64,000 nucleotides of DNA. It comes from Variovorax paradoxus (GTDB lineage: Bacteria > Pseudomonadota > Gammaproteobacteria > Burkholderiales > Burkholderiaceae_C). Location of the stretch: NCBI RefSeq assembly GCF_018614955.1, contig NZ_JAGGNV010000003.1, forward strand, positions 237,126 through 301,125, in the 5' to 3' direction. This document shows positions 44,199 through 52,592 of this stretch, piece after piece (positions within the stretch are counted from its first letter, which is position 1; every line of letters begins with the position of its first letter). Both the position numbers and the translations under genes were made by a program. The notes beneath the pieces were generated by a model. The model was not told the DNA's origin and did no database searches. It was given only the letters and a program-made list of their open reading frames with translations.

Positions 44199-45173
44199 AT
44201 GCAACGTCGTCAATGGAATGCACTCGCCGGCGCCGCCGCGCTGGCGCTGATCGCCGGCCCCAGCTGGGCGCAGGGCTACCCCAACAAGCCCATCGAGCTG
44301 CAGGTGCCTTTTGCCCCCGGCGGCACCACCGACATCGTGGCGCGCGTGATTTCCGAGCCGCTGGGCAAGGCGCTGGGCCAGAGCGTGGTGGTGATCAACA
44401 AGGCGGGCGGCGGCGGCATCGTGGGTGCGGCGGAGACCGCGCGCGTCGCGCCGGACGGCTACAAGCTCGGCGTGGCAACCGTGTCGAGCACGGCCGCCAA
44501 CCCGGCGATCAACCCCAAGGTGCCCTACGATCCGATCAACGACTTCACGCCGATCATCAACATCGCGGCGACGCCGAACATCATCGCGGTGCACCCGAGC
44601 TTCCCGGCCAAGAACTACGCCGAGTTCGTGGCCGAGATCAAGAAGAATCCCGGCAAGTATTCGTACGCCTCCTCGGGTACCGGCGGCATCGGCCATCTGC
44701 TGATGGAGCTCTACAAGAACCTGACCAGCACCTTCATCACCCACATTCCCTACCGCGGCGCCGGCCCGGCGCTGAACGATGTGGTCGCCGGCCAGGTGCC
44801 GATCATGTTCGACAACATCCCGTCGGCGCTGCCCTTCATCAAGTCCGGCAAGCTGGTGCCGATCGTGGTCTCGGCGCCGCAGCGCCTCAAGGATCTGCCC
44901 AACGTGCCGACCTTCAAGGAAGTCGGGCTCGAGCCCGTCAACCGCATGGCCTATTACGGCATCCTGGGCCCCAAGGGCCTGCCGAAGGAAGTGGTCGACA
45001 AGATCAACGCCGGCGTGAAGAAGTCGCTCGAAGACCCGGCGGTGCGCAAGCGCATCGAGGACACCGGCTCGCTGATCGTGGCCAACACGCCCGAGCAGTT
45101 CGCCGCCCAGATCAAGGCCGAGTACGAGGTCTACAAGCAGGTGGTCGCCAAGCAGAAGCTCACGCTCGATTAA
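44199..45173 (+). CDS. Bug-type periplasmic substrate-binding protein (TctC family)
   Basis: 324 residues. A signal peptide (ending SWAQG, about residue 25) is followed by the family opening [23 protein letters not shown]. The ligand loop is [15 protein letters not shown], and later [19 protein letters not shown] is found. Bug proteins bind small carboxylates or aromatics for tripartite tricarboxylate (TTT) or other uptake and are hugely expanded in Bordetella and Comamonadaceae. No TctA/TctB membrane genes are here, so it is an orphan receptor. CAGGAG precedes the ATG, and a strong terminator ends the unit. Confidence 0.92.
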   Translation: MQRRQWNALAGAAALALIAGPSWAQGYPNKPIELQVPFAPGGTTDIVARVISEPLGKALGQSVVVINKAGGGGIVGAAETARVAPDGYKLGVATVSSTAANPAINPKVPYDPINDFTPIINIAATPNIIAVHPSFPAKNYAEFVAEIKKNPGKYSYASSGTGGIGHLLMELYKNLTSTFITHIPYRGAGPALNDVVAGQVPIMFDNIPSALPFIKSGKLVPIVVSAPQRLKDLPNVPTFKEVGLEPVNRMAYYGILGPKGLPKEVVDKINAGVKKSLEDPAVRKRIEDTGSLIVANTPEQFAAQIKAEYEVYKQVVAKQKLTLD

Positions 45174-45193
45174 GCCGGCCTCTTTCGATCCAG

Positions 45194-45227
45194 AGCCGCC
45201 CGCGCCACGGGCGGCTTTTTCTTTTTT
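45194..45227 (+). terminator. Intrinsic terminator after the first Bug gene
   Basis: AGCCGCCCG (45194-45202) pairs with CGGGCGGCT (45208-45216) around a 5-base loop, followed by a T-rich run to 45227. Classical form, 20 bases past the stop codon. Confidence 0.9.
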
Positions 45228-45242
45228 GCTATCTTGCGCAGC

Positions 45243-46145
45243 ATGACCGCGGCCATCGACACGCCCGAAATCGACGACTTCATCGACGCGCTTTGGCTCG
45301 AGGACGGCCTTTCGAAGAACACGCTGGCGGCCTACCGGCGCGACCTCGCGCTGTTCGCGCAGTGGCTCCAGACCCAGCGCGGCAGTGCGCTGGACGCCGC
45401 GCGCGAGACCGACCTGCAGGCCTACATGGGCGCGAAGCTCTCCGACAAGGGCAAGGCCACTTCGGCCAACCGCCGGCTCACGGTGTTCAAGCGCTATTTC
45501 CGTTGGGCGCTGCGCGAGCAGCGCATCGCCGCCGACCCGAGCCTGCGGCTGGCACCGGCCAGGCAGATGCCGCGCGCGATCAAGACCCTGTCTGAAAAGC
45601 AGGTCGACGACCTGCTCGCGGCACCCGAGGTCGACACGCCGCTCGGCTTGCGCGACCGCGCCATGCTCGAGCTGATGTATGCGAGCGGACTGCGCGTGAG
45701 CGAGCTGGTTTCGCTCAAGGTCTTCGAGCTGAGCCTCAACGACGGCGTGCTGCGCGTGCTCGGCAAGGGCAGCAAGGAACGGCTGGTGCCCTTCGGCGGC
45801 GAGGCGCGGCGATGGATCGAGCGCTATCTGCACGAATCGCGCCCCGCCATCCTGGACGGGCAGCAGACCGCCGATTTGTTCGTCACCGCGCGCGGCGCGG
45901 GCATGACGCGCGTGATGTTCTGGATCATCGTCAAGAAGCACGCGCTGGCGGCCGGCATCCACGTGCCGTTGTCGCCGCATACGCTGCGCCATGCCTTCGC
46001 CACGCACCTGCTCAACCACGGTGCCGACCTGCGCGCGGTGCAGTTGCTGTTGGGGCATGCGGACATCTCGACGACCACGATCTACACCCACGTCGCGCGC
46101 GAGCGCTTGAAGCAGTTGCACGCGCAGCACCATCCCCGAGGTTGA
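45243..46145 (+). CDS. xerD: Site-specific tyrosine recombinase XerD
   Basis: 300-residue recombinase that, with XerC, resolves chromosome dimers at dif. The N-terminal SAM-like domain (1-110) binds the core. The catalytic set is complete: R151 in SGLRVSEL, K175 in GKGSKER, H246 and R249 in PHTLRHAFATHLL, H272 in LGHADI and the nucleophile Y281 in TTTIYTHV. Length and end (RERLKQLHAQHHPRG) match XerD rather than phage integrases. The ATG at 45243 is preferred to TTG 45234. The DUF72 gene follows after one base, so they are cotranscribed. Confidence 0.94.
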   Translation: MTAAIDTPEIDDFIDALWLEDGLSKNTLAAYRRDLALFAQWLQTQRGSALDAARETDLQAYMGAKLSDKGKATSANRRLTVFKRYFRWALREQRIAADPSLRLAPARQMPRAIKTLSEKQVDDLLAAPEVDTPLGLRDRAMLELMYASGLRVSELVSLKVFELSLNDGVLRVLGKGSKERLVPFGGEARRWIERYLHESRPAILDGQQTADLFVTARGAGMTRVMFWIIVKKHALAAGIHVPLSPHTLRHAFATHLLNHGADLRAVQLLLGHADISTTTIYTHVARERLKQLHAQHHPRG

Positions 46146-46146
46146 G

Positions 46147-46887
46147 ATGCAGGCCTCGCTGCACATCGGTTGCGCGGGGTGGAGCCTGCCGCGGCCACAG
46201 TGGCCGCACTTTCCGGAAGAAGGGTCGCACCTGGAGCGCTATGCGGCGCGTTTCGCCGTTGTCGAAATCGACAGTTCTTTCTACCGGCCGCACCGCCGCG
46301 AGACCTATGCGCGCTGGGCGGCGAGCACGCCGGCGCATTTCCGCTTTGCCGTGAAGCTGCCGCAGACCATCACGCACGAACAGCGGCTGGTCGGTGCGAT
46401 GCCGGCCTTCGACGAATTCTTCATGCAAGTCAGCGGGCTGGGCGACAAGCTCGGCTGCCTGATCGTCCAGCTGCCGCCGAGCTTGGCCTTCGATGCGCGT
46501 GTGGCGGCACGTTTCCTCGCTGCGGCGCGGCGCCGCCATCGCGGCCTGCTCGCGCTGGAGCCGCGCCATGCAAGCTGGTTCGTGCTCGCGGCCGAGACCC
46601 TTCTCGCGCGCTTCGACACCGCGCGGGTGCTTGCCGATCCGGTGCTGCACGAACGCGCCGCGGCGCCGGGCGGCTGGCCGGGGCTTGTCTACCTGCGGCT
46701 GCACGGTTCGCCACGGCGCTACTGGTCTTCGTATCCTGATGTGCAGTTGGCCCAGCTGGCGCAGCGCTTGCGGCAGGCCGGCCAGCAGGGAACGCCGTGC
46801 TGGTGCATCTTCGACAACACCGCGGGCGGCGAAGCGGTCGGGAATGCCCTGGCGCTGAGCGACATGATTGCGGCGGCGTCAAAATGA
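46147..46887 (+). CDS. DUF72 (YecE-like) protein
   Basis: 246 residues. It opens with the family pattern LHIGCAGWSLPR, then FAVVEIDSSFYRPHRRET, KLPQTITHEQRL and, near the end, VYLRLHGSPRRY and CWCIFDNTAGGEA. DUF72 proteins adopt a TIM-barrel-like fold with conserved polar residues in the barrel. No activity is firmly established. It begins one base after the xerD stop and its stop is 22 bases before the next gene's start codon, so it may share a transcript with both neighbours. Confidence 0.88.
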   Translation: MQASLHIGCAGWSLPRPQWPHFPEEGSHLERYAARFAVVEIDSSFYRPHRRETYARWAASTPAHFRFAVKLPQTITHEQRLVGAMPAFDEFFMQVSGLGDKLGCLIVQLPPSLAFDARVAARFLAAARRRHRGLLALEPRHASWFVLAAETLLARFDTARVLADPVLHERAAAPGGWPGLVYLRLHGSPRRYWSSYPDVQLAQLAQRLRQAGQQGTPCWCIFDNTAGGEAVGNALALSDMIAAASK

Positions 46888-46909
46888 ATGTTCGCAAGGA
46901 GACGCAGCA

Positions 46910-47872
46910 ATGAGTTGCAGAAAAGCATGGGCCGCCATGGTTCTCTTCGCGGCGGCTTCGGTGGCACAGGCGCAGGCCGTGCCGAAGACCATCCGCATGG
47001 TCGTCGCCTATCCGACCGGCGGCGTCAGCGACATCGTGGCCCGCGCGCTGGCCGACAGGCTCGGCGCGCAAATGGGCAGCACCGTGGTGGTCGAGAACAG
47101 GGCAGGCGCCAGCGGCACCATCGGCATGGACGCGGTTGCCAAGGCGGCGCCGGACGGCGCGACGCTGGGTTTCGCGGCCATCAGCCCGCTGGTGCTGAAT
47201 CCGCACATCGGCAAGTCGCCCTTCGATCCGCAGAAGGACATCGCGCCGGTGGCGAGCGTCATGTATTCGCCGGTGCTGCTGCTGGCCACGGAAGCGACCG
47301 GCACCCGCGACTTCCGCACCCTGATGGACGATGCGCGCGCCCGGCCCGGCGCGGTGCGCTGGGCCACTTCGGGCCAGGCCTCGCTCGGCCACATCGTGCT
47401 CGAGGAGTTGCGTGCGGCGGCGAAGGTGAACATCACTCACGTGCCCTACAAGGGCGGGGCCCAGCAGATGAACGATGCGCTGGGCGCGCAGTTCGAGATT
47501 CTTTCGATCAATGCCGGGCCCGCCATCGCGCCGCACATCCGCTCCGGCAAGCTGCGCCCGCTGGCCGTGGGTGCGCCGGCGCGGCTCGAAAGCCTGCCGA
47601 AGGTGCCGACGCTGGGCGAACTGGGTTATCCGGAGGCCAATCTCACCTCGCTGTTCGGCGTCTTTGCCCCGGCCGCCACCCCGCCGATCCTGATCGCCAA
47701 GTACAACGCCGAGATCAACAAGGCGCTTGCCAGTCCGGAGCTGCGCGCCAAGCTGACGGCCACCGACAACGTGCCGACCGGGGGCGGCGCCGAGGCCTTT
47801 GCCGACGAGATCGCGGCCGAGTACGAGAACAATGCGCGCATCGTGAAGGCGGCCGGCATCAAGTCGGATTGA
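46910..47872 (+). CDS. Second Bug-type periplasmic binding protein
   Basis: 320 residues. A signal peptide ends at about residue 22 (SVAQA). The family opening is PKTIRMVVAYPTGGVSDIVARA, with the ligand loop VVENRAGASGTIGMDAV and ITHVPYKGGAQQMNDALG. It diverges clearly from the Bug protein at 44199 (different signal and loop residues), so the ligand probably differs. AAGGAGA precedes the ATG at 46910. There are no TTT membrane partners nearby. The downstream TetR-thiolase-MaoC module may hint at an acyl or carboxylate ligand, but there is no direct evidence. Confidence 0.9.
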   Translation: MSCRKAWAAMVLFAAASVAQAQAVPKTIRMVVAYPTGGVSDIVARALADRLGAQMGSTVVVENRAGASGTIGMDAVAKAAPDGATLGFAAISPLVLNPHIGKSPFDPQKDIAPVASVMYSPVLLLATEATGTRDFRTLMDDARARPGAVRWATSGQASLGHIVLEELRAAAKVNITHVPYKGGAQQMNDALGAQFEILSINAGPAIAPHIRSGKLRPLAVGAPARLESLPKVPTLGELGYPEANLTSLFGVFAPAATPPILIAKYNAEINKALASPELRAKLTATDNVPTGGGAEAFADEIAAEYENNARIVKAAGIKSD

Positions 47873-47876
47873 GGCC

Positions 47877-47911
47877 TTGCGCTTCATGGCTGCCTACCTT
47901 ATAGTAGGTAG
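47877..47911 (+). promoter_or_regulatory. tetR promoter overlapped by a CTACC-N8-GGTAG operator
   Basis: TTGCGC (47877-47882), 17 bases, then TATAGT (47900-47905) form a good sigma-70 promoter. The inverted repeat CTACCT-TATAGT-AGGTAG (47894-47911) lies over the -10 and ends at the base before the tetR ATG. Transcription should start at or near that ATG, so the message may be leaderless. The same operator type lies upstream of the thiolase gene. Confidence 0.65.
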
Positions 47912-48490
47912 ATGAGTGCGACGACTATCGAGCCGGCTGGCGCCGGCACGCGCGCGCAGATCCTGCGCGTGGCGCGCGAGCTGATCCAGACGCGTTCCTA
48001 CCTGGGCTTCAGCTTCCAGGACGTCGCCAACGCTATCGGCATTCGCAAGCCCAGCCTGTATCACCACTTTCCGACCAAGGAGGCTCTCGGCATCGAGGTG
48101 CTGCGCGAAGCCATGCAGGCTTTCAAGGACTGGACGGTCGCCAAGGAGCGCTCGCCGCAAGCCGCGCTGGATGCCTATTTCCGCATGTACCGCAACGGGC
48201 TGCATGCCGGCGAGGGCGTTTGCCCCGCGGGTGCGCTCGCGCCCGGCTGGGACTGCATCAACGAAGAGCTGCGGCAGGCCGTGCGCGACTTGCGCAGCAC
48301 GCAGGTGCTGTGGCTCACTGGCGTGCTCGGCGCGCTGGCCTCGGGCCGCAAGCCGTCGGCGCCGGTCGGCGAATTGGCCGCCTATGTGTTTGCCGTCTGC
48401 CAGGGGGCGCTGCTGGCGGCGCGCATGACCGGCCGCGTGGATGATTTCGATGAAAGCATCGCCCAGTTGAAGCGCTCGCTCGCGAGCTGA
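47912..48490 (+). CDS. TetR-family regulator of the thiolase-MaoC genes
   Basis: 192 residues. The helix-turn-helix (about 14-60) reads GFSFQDVANAIGIRKPSLYHHFPTKEAL. The C-terminal domain resembles YxaF/LmrA-like TetR proteins with a conserved cysteine in GEGVCPAGALAPGW. The ATG at 47912 directly follows the operator and has no ribosome site, consistent with a leaderless transcript. A terminator follows the gene, so the thiolase has its own promoter, overlapped by a matching operator. Probably an acyl-CoA or fatty-acid-responsive repressor; the ligand is inferred from the neighbours. Confidence 0.88.
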   Translation: MSATTIEPAGAGTRAQILRVARELIQTRSYLGFSFQDVANAIGIRKPSLYHHFPTKEALGIEVLREAMQAFKDWTVAKERSPQAALDAYFRMYRNGLHAGEGVCPAGALAPGWDCINEELRQAVRDLRSTQVLWLTGVLGALASGRKPSAPVGELAAYVFAVCQGALLAARMTGRVDDFDESIAQLKRSLAS

Positions 48491-48502
48491 CACCGTTGTC
48501 GA

Positions 48503-48529
48503 GGCACGCTCGCGCGTGCCTTGTTTTTT
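48503..48529 (+). terminator. Intrinsic terminator after tetR
   Basis: GGCACGC (48503-48509) and GCGTGCC (48514-48520) pair around TCGC, followed by TTGTTTTTT. Classical form. Confidence 0.85.
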
Positions 48530-48540
48530 GTCTCAGAAGG

Positions 48541-48558
48541 CTACCGATTGGTAGGTAG
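48541..48558 (+). promoter_or_regulatory. Second CTACC-N8-GGTAG operator, before the thiolase gene
   Basis: CTACCGATTGGTAGGTAG matches the tetR operator in both arms and in the GTAGGTAG end. It lies 19 bases before the thiolase start codon, just after the tetR terminator. It is the likely binding site by which the TetR protein controls the acyl-CoA genes. Confidence 0.7.
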
Positions 48559-48577
48559 TCATTGCCCAGGAGAAGCC

Positions 48578-49711
48578 ATGAAAGCCGTCATCGCCGGATA
48601 CGCCCGTTCCCCTTTCCATTTCGCCAGGAAGGGCGCCCTGGCCGAGGTGCGGCCCGACACGCTGGCCGCGGAAGTCGTCAAGGGCCTGCTGCGGCGCACC
48701 GACCTCGACCCCGCACTGCTCGAAGACATCATCCTCGGCTGCGCCTATCCGGAGGCCGCCCAGGGCAACAACCTGGCACGCATCGTCGGGCTGCTCGCCG
48801 GGCTGCCGCACGAAGTGGGCGGCATGACGGTCAACCGCTTCTGCGGCTCCTCGATGCAGGCGGTGCACATCGCAGCGGCGCAGATCGAGGCCGGCATGGG
48901 CGAGGCCTTCCTGTGCGTGGGCGTGGAATCGATGACGATGGTGCCGCAAGGCGGCTTCAACTTCTCGCCCAATCCCGAGCTGAAGGCGAACACCGATGCC
49001 TACATCTCGATGGGCGAGACGGCCGAGAACGTGGCCGAGCGCTGGCATGTGAGCCGAGCCGACCAGGAGGCGCTGGCCGTGCAGTCGCATCGGAAGGCGG
49101 CCGCCGCGCGCGATGAGGGGCGGCTGGCCGGCGAGATCGTCCCGATCGCGGCCGCTGCGGGCGAACTGATCGGCGCCGACGGCTGCATCCGTCCGGGCAC
49201 TTCACTCGAAGCCTTGGCCGGACTGAAGCCCGCCTTCCGGCCCGACGGCGTGGTCACGGCCGGCACCTCCTCGCCGCTCACCGACGGGGCGGCCGCGGTG
49301 CTGGTCGCGAGCGATGCCTTCGCGGCCAGGCACGGGCTCCGGCCGCTGGCGCGCATCAAGTCTTTCGCCACGGTCGGCGTCGACCCGGCGGTGATGGGCA
49401 TCGGTCCGATCCCGGCCACGCGCAAGGCACTGGCACGCGCCGGCCTCACGGTGGCCGACCTCGACGTGGTCGAGATCAACGAGGCTTTCTCTTCGCAGGC
49501 GCTGGCCTGCATCCGCGAGCTGGGCTTGAATCCGGCCACCGTCAATCTCGACGGCGGCGGGCTGGCGATCGGCCATCCGCTGGGGGCCACCGGTGCGCGC
49601 ATCACGGGCAAGGCAGCCTCTCTGCTGGTGCGCGAGAAGGGGCGCTACGCGCTTGCCACCCAGTGCATCGGCGGCGGGCAGGGCATCGCCACGGTGCTCG
49701 AGCGCGTTTGA
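48578..49711 (+). CDS. Acetyl-CoA C-acyltransferase (thiolase)
   Basis: 377-residue thiolase, most likely the degradative 3-ketoacyl-CoA type. The nucleophile is C89 in NRFCGSSMQA. The second active-site residues are H333 in IGHPLGATGAR and C363 in TQCIGGGQG. It starts MKAVIAGYARSPFHFA after AGGAG. A MaoC-type hydratase gene follows and a TetR gene precedes, a frequent fatty-acid catabolism layout. A 3-hydroxyacyl-CoA dehydrogenase is missing here, so the pathway must use enzymes encoded elsewhere. Confidence 0.92.
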   Translation: MKAVIAGYARSPFHFARKGALAEVRPDTLAAEVVKGLLRRTDLDPALLEDIILGCAYPEAAQGNNLARIVGLLAGLPHEVGGMTVNRFCGSSMQAVHIAAAQIEAGMGEAFLCVGVESMTMVPQGGFNFSPNPELKANTDAYISMGETAENVAERWHVSRADQEALAVQSHRKAAAARDEGRLAGEIVPIAAAAGELIGADGCIRPGTSLEALAGLKPAFRPDGVVTAGTSSPLTDGAAAVLVASDAFAARHGLRPLARIKSFATVGVDPAVMGIGPIPATRKALARAGLTVADLDVVEINEAFSSQALACIRELGLNPATVNLDGGGLAIGHPLGATGARITGKAASLLVREKGRYALATQCIGGGQGIATVLERV

Positions 49712-49754
49712 GTGCCGCGTGACAAGATTTCCCGCCCACACCCGAGGAGACACC

Positions 49755-50207
49755 ATGGCCGGAACCCTGTACCTGGAAGACCTGTCGCCGGGCGCTCGCT
49801 TCACGAGCGGCGAACACGCGCTGGACGCTGCGCAGATCGTCGATTTCGCGCAGCGCTTCGATCCGCAACCCTTCCACCTGGATGTGGAGGCAGCGAAAAG
49901 TACCTTCTTCCAGGGCCTCGCGGCCAGCGGCTGGCACACGGCCTCGATCACGATGCGGCTCTTGGTCCAAAGCGGTCTGCCGCTGGCCGACGGCATCATC
50001 GGTTCGGGCGGCGAGATCCAGTGGCCGAAGCCGACCCGTCCGGGCGACGTGCTGCATGTCGAGAGCGAAGTGCTGGAAGTGATCCCCTCGCGCTCGCGGC
50101 CCGAGCGCGGCATGGTGGCGGTGCGCAGCGAGACGCTCAACCAGCACGGCGACGTGTGCCAGCGGCTCACGACCAAGCTGGTCGTATCGCGGCGCCCCGC
50201 TGCCTAG
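49755..50207 (+). CDS. MaoC-family (R)-specific enoyl-CoA hydratase-like protein
   Basis: 150-residue hot-dog-fold protein. The hydratase-2 motif is FDPQPFHLDVEAAKSTFFQGLAASGWHTASITMRL in modified form: the family's D and H are at about 39 and 44, then GLAASGWHT. It should hydrate enoyl-CoA or act as an acyl-CoA thioester dehydratase. GAGGAGA precedes the ATG at 49755. It is cotranscribed with the thiolase (43-base gap). Its stop shares the tetramer CTAG with the convergent DUF455 gene stop. Confidence 0.88.
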   Translation: MAGTLYLEDLSPGARFTSGEHALDAAQIVDFAQRFDPQPFHLDVEAAKSTFFQGLAASGWHTASITMRLLVQSGLPLADGIIGSGGEIQWPKPTRPGDVLHVESEVLEVIPSRSRPERGMVAVRSETLNQHGDVCQRLTTKLVVSRRPAA

Positions 50208-51007
50208 TTCTGCTGCAGATCCTTTAGTTCTTCGTCGTTGAACCCGGCCCGTGCACGAGCCTCGAGGTTGAAGGGCGCCCGCAGGCGCGGCGCCTCGTGG
50301 CGCCGATACAGCACGCGGTAATGCGCGATCGGGTCGAAGCCTTCGCGCTCGCACAACCAGCGGTACCAGCGGTTGCCGATGGCCACGTGGCCGACCTCGT
50401 CGTGCAGGATGAGGTCGAGGATCTCGCAGGCCTTGAGCGCATCGGGCGTGTTCACGCGCCTGAGCTTGGCCTGGATCAGCGGCGTCGCATCCAGCCCGCG
50501 CGCCTCCAGCGTGCGCGGCACCAGCGCCATGCGCGCGAGCACGTCGTCCCTGGTCTTCTCGCACATGTTCCACAAGCCGTCGTGGCCGGTGAAGTCGCCA
50601 TAGCTGTAGCCCATGCCGCGCAGATGTTCGTGCAAGAGCGTGAAGTGCTGCGCCTCCTCGTCGGCCACGCGCAGCCAGTCGCGGTAGTAGGCCTCGGGCA
50701 TGCCGTCGAAGCGCCAGGCGGCGTCGAGCGCGAGATTGATCGCGTTGAACTCGATGTGGCAGATCGAATGAACCAGCGCCGCTCGGCCCTCGGGCGTGAA
50801 GGGCGATCGCTTCTCGACCGCGGTGGCGGCCACGCGCAGCGGGCGATCGGGGCGGCCGGGAACGCCGGCTTCGTCGCCGGCTGTGCGGATGGGCTCTGGC
50901 GCCATCGGATGCAGGGCGGCCTGCGCCGCCGTGGCGCGCGTCGCGGCGACCTTGCGGTCGGGATCTGTCAGGCGCAGCGCGGCCAGGGCGCCGAGGCGTG
51001 GGTGCAT
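50204..51007 (-). CDS. DUF455 ferritin-like protein
   Basis: 267 residues. A helical domain carries the E/H iron-ligand pattern of diiron ferritin-like proteins: ICHIEFNAINLALDAAWRF, ADEEAQHFTLLHEHL, and LHDEVGHVAIGNRWY (two ExxH-type motifs). DUF455 proteins are conserved in proteobacteria but have no established substrate; a diiron oxygenase or tRNA-modifying role has been guessed by similarity. ATG 51007 is divergent from the carbonic anhydrase gene at 51046. The stop overlaps the MaoC stop by 4 bases (CTAG). Confidence 0.85.
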   Translation of the reverse strand: MHPRLGALAALRLTDPDRKVAATRATAAQAALHPMAPEPIRTAGDEAGVPGRPDRPLRVAATAVEKRSPFTPEGRAALVHSICHIEFNAINLALDAAWRFDGMPEAYYRDWLRVADEEAQHFTLLHEHLRGMGYSYGDFTGHDGLWNMCEKTRDDVLARMALVPRTLEARGLDATPLIQAKLRRVNTPDALKACEILDLILHDEVGHVAIGNRWYRWLCEREGFDPIAHYRVLYRRHEAPRLRAPFNLEARARAGFNDEELKDLQQN

Positions 51008-51045
51008 CCCTACAATTCTAGTTTTCCCCTTTCAGGAGCACGGCG

Positions 51046-51570
51046 ATGGCCCTCTACGAAATCGACGGCGTGGCGCCGCAGCTTGCACCGGGCGCCTACG
51101 TCGCGGACAACGCACAGGTCATCGGCAGCGTCGTGATGGGCGAGAACGCGAGCATCTGGTTCGGCGTGGTGGCGCGTGGCGACAGCGACACCCTGACCAT
51201 CGGCCGCAACAGCAACATCCAGGACCTTTCGATGCTGCATGCCGATGCCGGCGTGCCGCTGACCATCGGCGAGAACGTGACGGTGGGTCATCACGTCGTG
51301 CTCCACGGCTGCACCGTGGGGGACAACTCGCTGATCGGTATCGGGGCCGTGGTCTTGAATAACGCCAGGATCGGCCGCAACTCGATCGTTGGCGCCGGCA
51401 GCGTCGTGACCGAAGGCAAGGAGTTCCCGGACAACTCGCTCATCATCGGCGCGCCGGCCAAGGTGGTGCGCACGCTCGACGAAGCTGCCGCCGCCCGCCT
51501 TCGGCAGAATGCCGACCACTATGTGAAAAACGCCCAACGCTTCGCGAAGGGCCTGAAGAAGATCGGCTGA
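51046..51570 (+). CDS. Gamma-class carbonic anhydrase-like protein
   Basis: 174-residue left-handed beta-helix protein with repeating hexapeptides (IGSVVMGENASIW, IGENVTVGHHV, IGIGAVVLNNARIG). The zinc ligands are in place: H65 in SMLHADAG, H82 in VGHHVV and H87 in LHGC. The family (YrdA/PaaY/CaiE-like) includes weak carbonic anhydrases and thioesterase helpers. CAGGAG lies before the ATG. hslO follows 23 bases after its stop, an order seen in Burkholderiales, so they are probably one transcript. Confidence 0.9.
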   Translation: MALYEIDGVAPQLAPGAYVADNAQVIGSVVMGENASIWFGVVARGDSDTLTIGRNSNIQDLSMLHADAGVPLTIGENVTVGHHVVLHGCTVGDNSLIGIGAVVLNNARIGRNSIVGAGSVVTEGKEFPDNSLIIGAPAKVVRTLDEAAAARLRQNADHYVKNAQRFAKGLKKIG

Positions 51571-51593
51571 AGACGCCGCTTGGAGAGATTGCC

Positions 51594-52592
51594 TTGAGCG
51601 AGTTGCACAAGTTCCTGTTCGACGGCATGCCGGTGCGCGGCATGATCGTTCGCCTGACGGACGCCTGGCAGGAAATCCTGGCGCGGCGCGCCTCGAACAG
51701 CAGCACCGGCGCTTATCCGACGCCGGTGGCCGAGCTGCTCGGCGAGATGACGGCGGCGGCCACGCTGATGCAGGCCAACATCAAGTTCAACGGCGCGCTG
51801 ATCCTGCAGATCTTCGGCGATGGCCCGGTCAAGGTTGCGGTCGCCGAGGTCAAGCCCGACCTGAGCCTGCGCGCCACCGCCAAGGTGGTGGGCGAACTCG
51901 CGTCCGATGCGCACCTGCCCGAGATGGTCAATGTAAACAACAAGGGCCGCTGTGCGATCACGCTCGATCCGAAGGACAAGCTGCCGGGCCAGCAGCCCTA
52001 TCAAGGCGTGGTGCCGCTGCACGGCGACAGCGGCGAGAAGCTCGGCCGCCTGAGCGAGGTGCTGCAGCACTACATGCTGCAAAGCGAACAGCTCGACACC
52101 ACGCTGGTGCTCGCGGCCGACGACAAGGTGGCGGCGGGCCTCCTGATCCAGCGCCTGCCGGTGAAGGGCGAGGCCAACCTCGAAGGCACGGCTGCCAGCG
52201 ATCGCGATCAGGCGAACGAAGACCAGATCGGCCGCAACGAGGACTACAACCGCATCTCGATCCTGGCCTCCACCCTGACGCGCGACGAGCTGCTCACGCT
52301 CGACGTCGAGACCATCCTGCGCCGCCTGTTCTGGGAAGAGAAGCTGCTGCGCTTCGAGCAGCAGGCCGGCATGCTCGGGCCGCATTTCGCCTGCACCTGC
52401 GGACGCGCGCGCGTGGCCCAGATGATCCGCGGCCTCGGCGCCGAGGAGGCCGAGGGCATCCTCGTCGAGCGCGGCGACATCGAGGTCGGCTGCGACTTCT
52501 GCGGCAAGCAGTACCGCTTCGACGCGGTCGATGTCGCGCAGCTGTTCACCGCGCCGGGCGACCAGTTGCCGGCGAGCCCGGTGATGCAGTAG
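51594..52592 (+). CDS. hslO: Redox-regulated chaperone Hsp33
   Basis: 332 residues. Hsp33 is switched on by oxidation: its C-terminal zinc site loses zinc, forms disulfides and unfolds, exposing a holdase surface. All four cysteines are present (C267 and C269 in ACTCGRA, C300 and C303 in CDFCGKQ). The N-terminal domain is normal (HKFLFDGMPVRGMIVRL). The start is TTG 51594, with GGAG upstream, and no nearby ATG fits. The 3' end overlaps the convergent secreted-protein gene by 47 bases, an unusually long overlap. Confidence 0.95.
   Translation: MSELHKFLFDGMPVRGMIVRLTDAWQEILARRASNSSTGAYPTPVAELLGEMTAAATLMQANIKFNGALILQIFGDGPVKVAVAEVKPDLSLRATAKVVGELASDAHLPEMVNVNNKGRCAITLDPKDKLPGQQPYQGVVPLHGDSGEKLGRLSEVLQHYMLQSEQLDTTLVLAADDKVAAGLLIQRLPVKGEANLEGTAASDRDQANEDQIGRNEDYNRISILASTLTRDELLTLDVETILRRLFWEEKLLRFEQQAGMLGPHFACTCGRARVAQMIRGLGAEEAEGILVERGDIEVGCDFCGKQYRFDAVDVAQLFTAPGDQLPASPVMQ

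Noticed and set aside
45243..46145. Tyrosine recombinase as sign of an integrated element
   Set aside because: Sequence and length fit chromosomal XerD, with no att-like repeats, phage genes or tRNA next to it.
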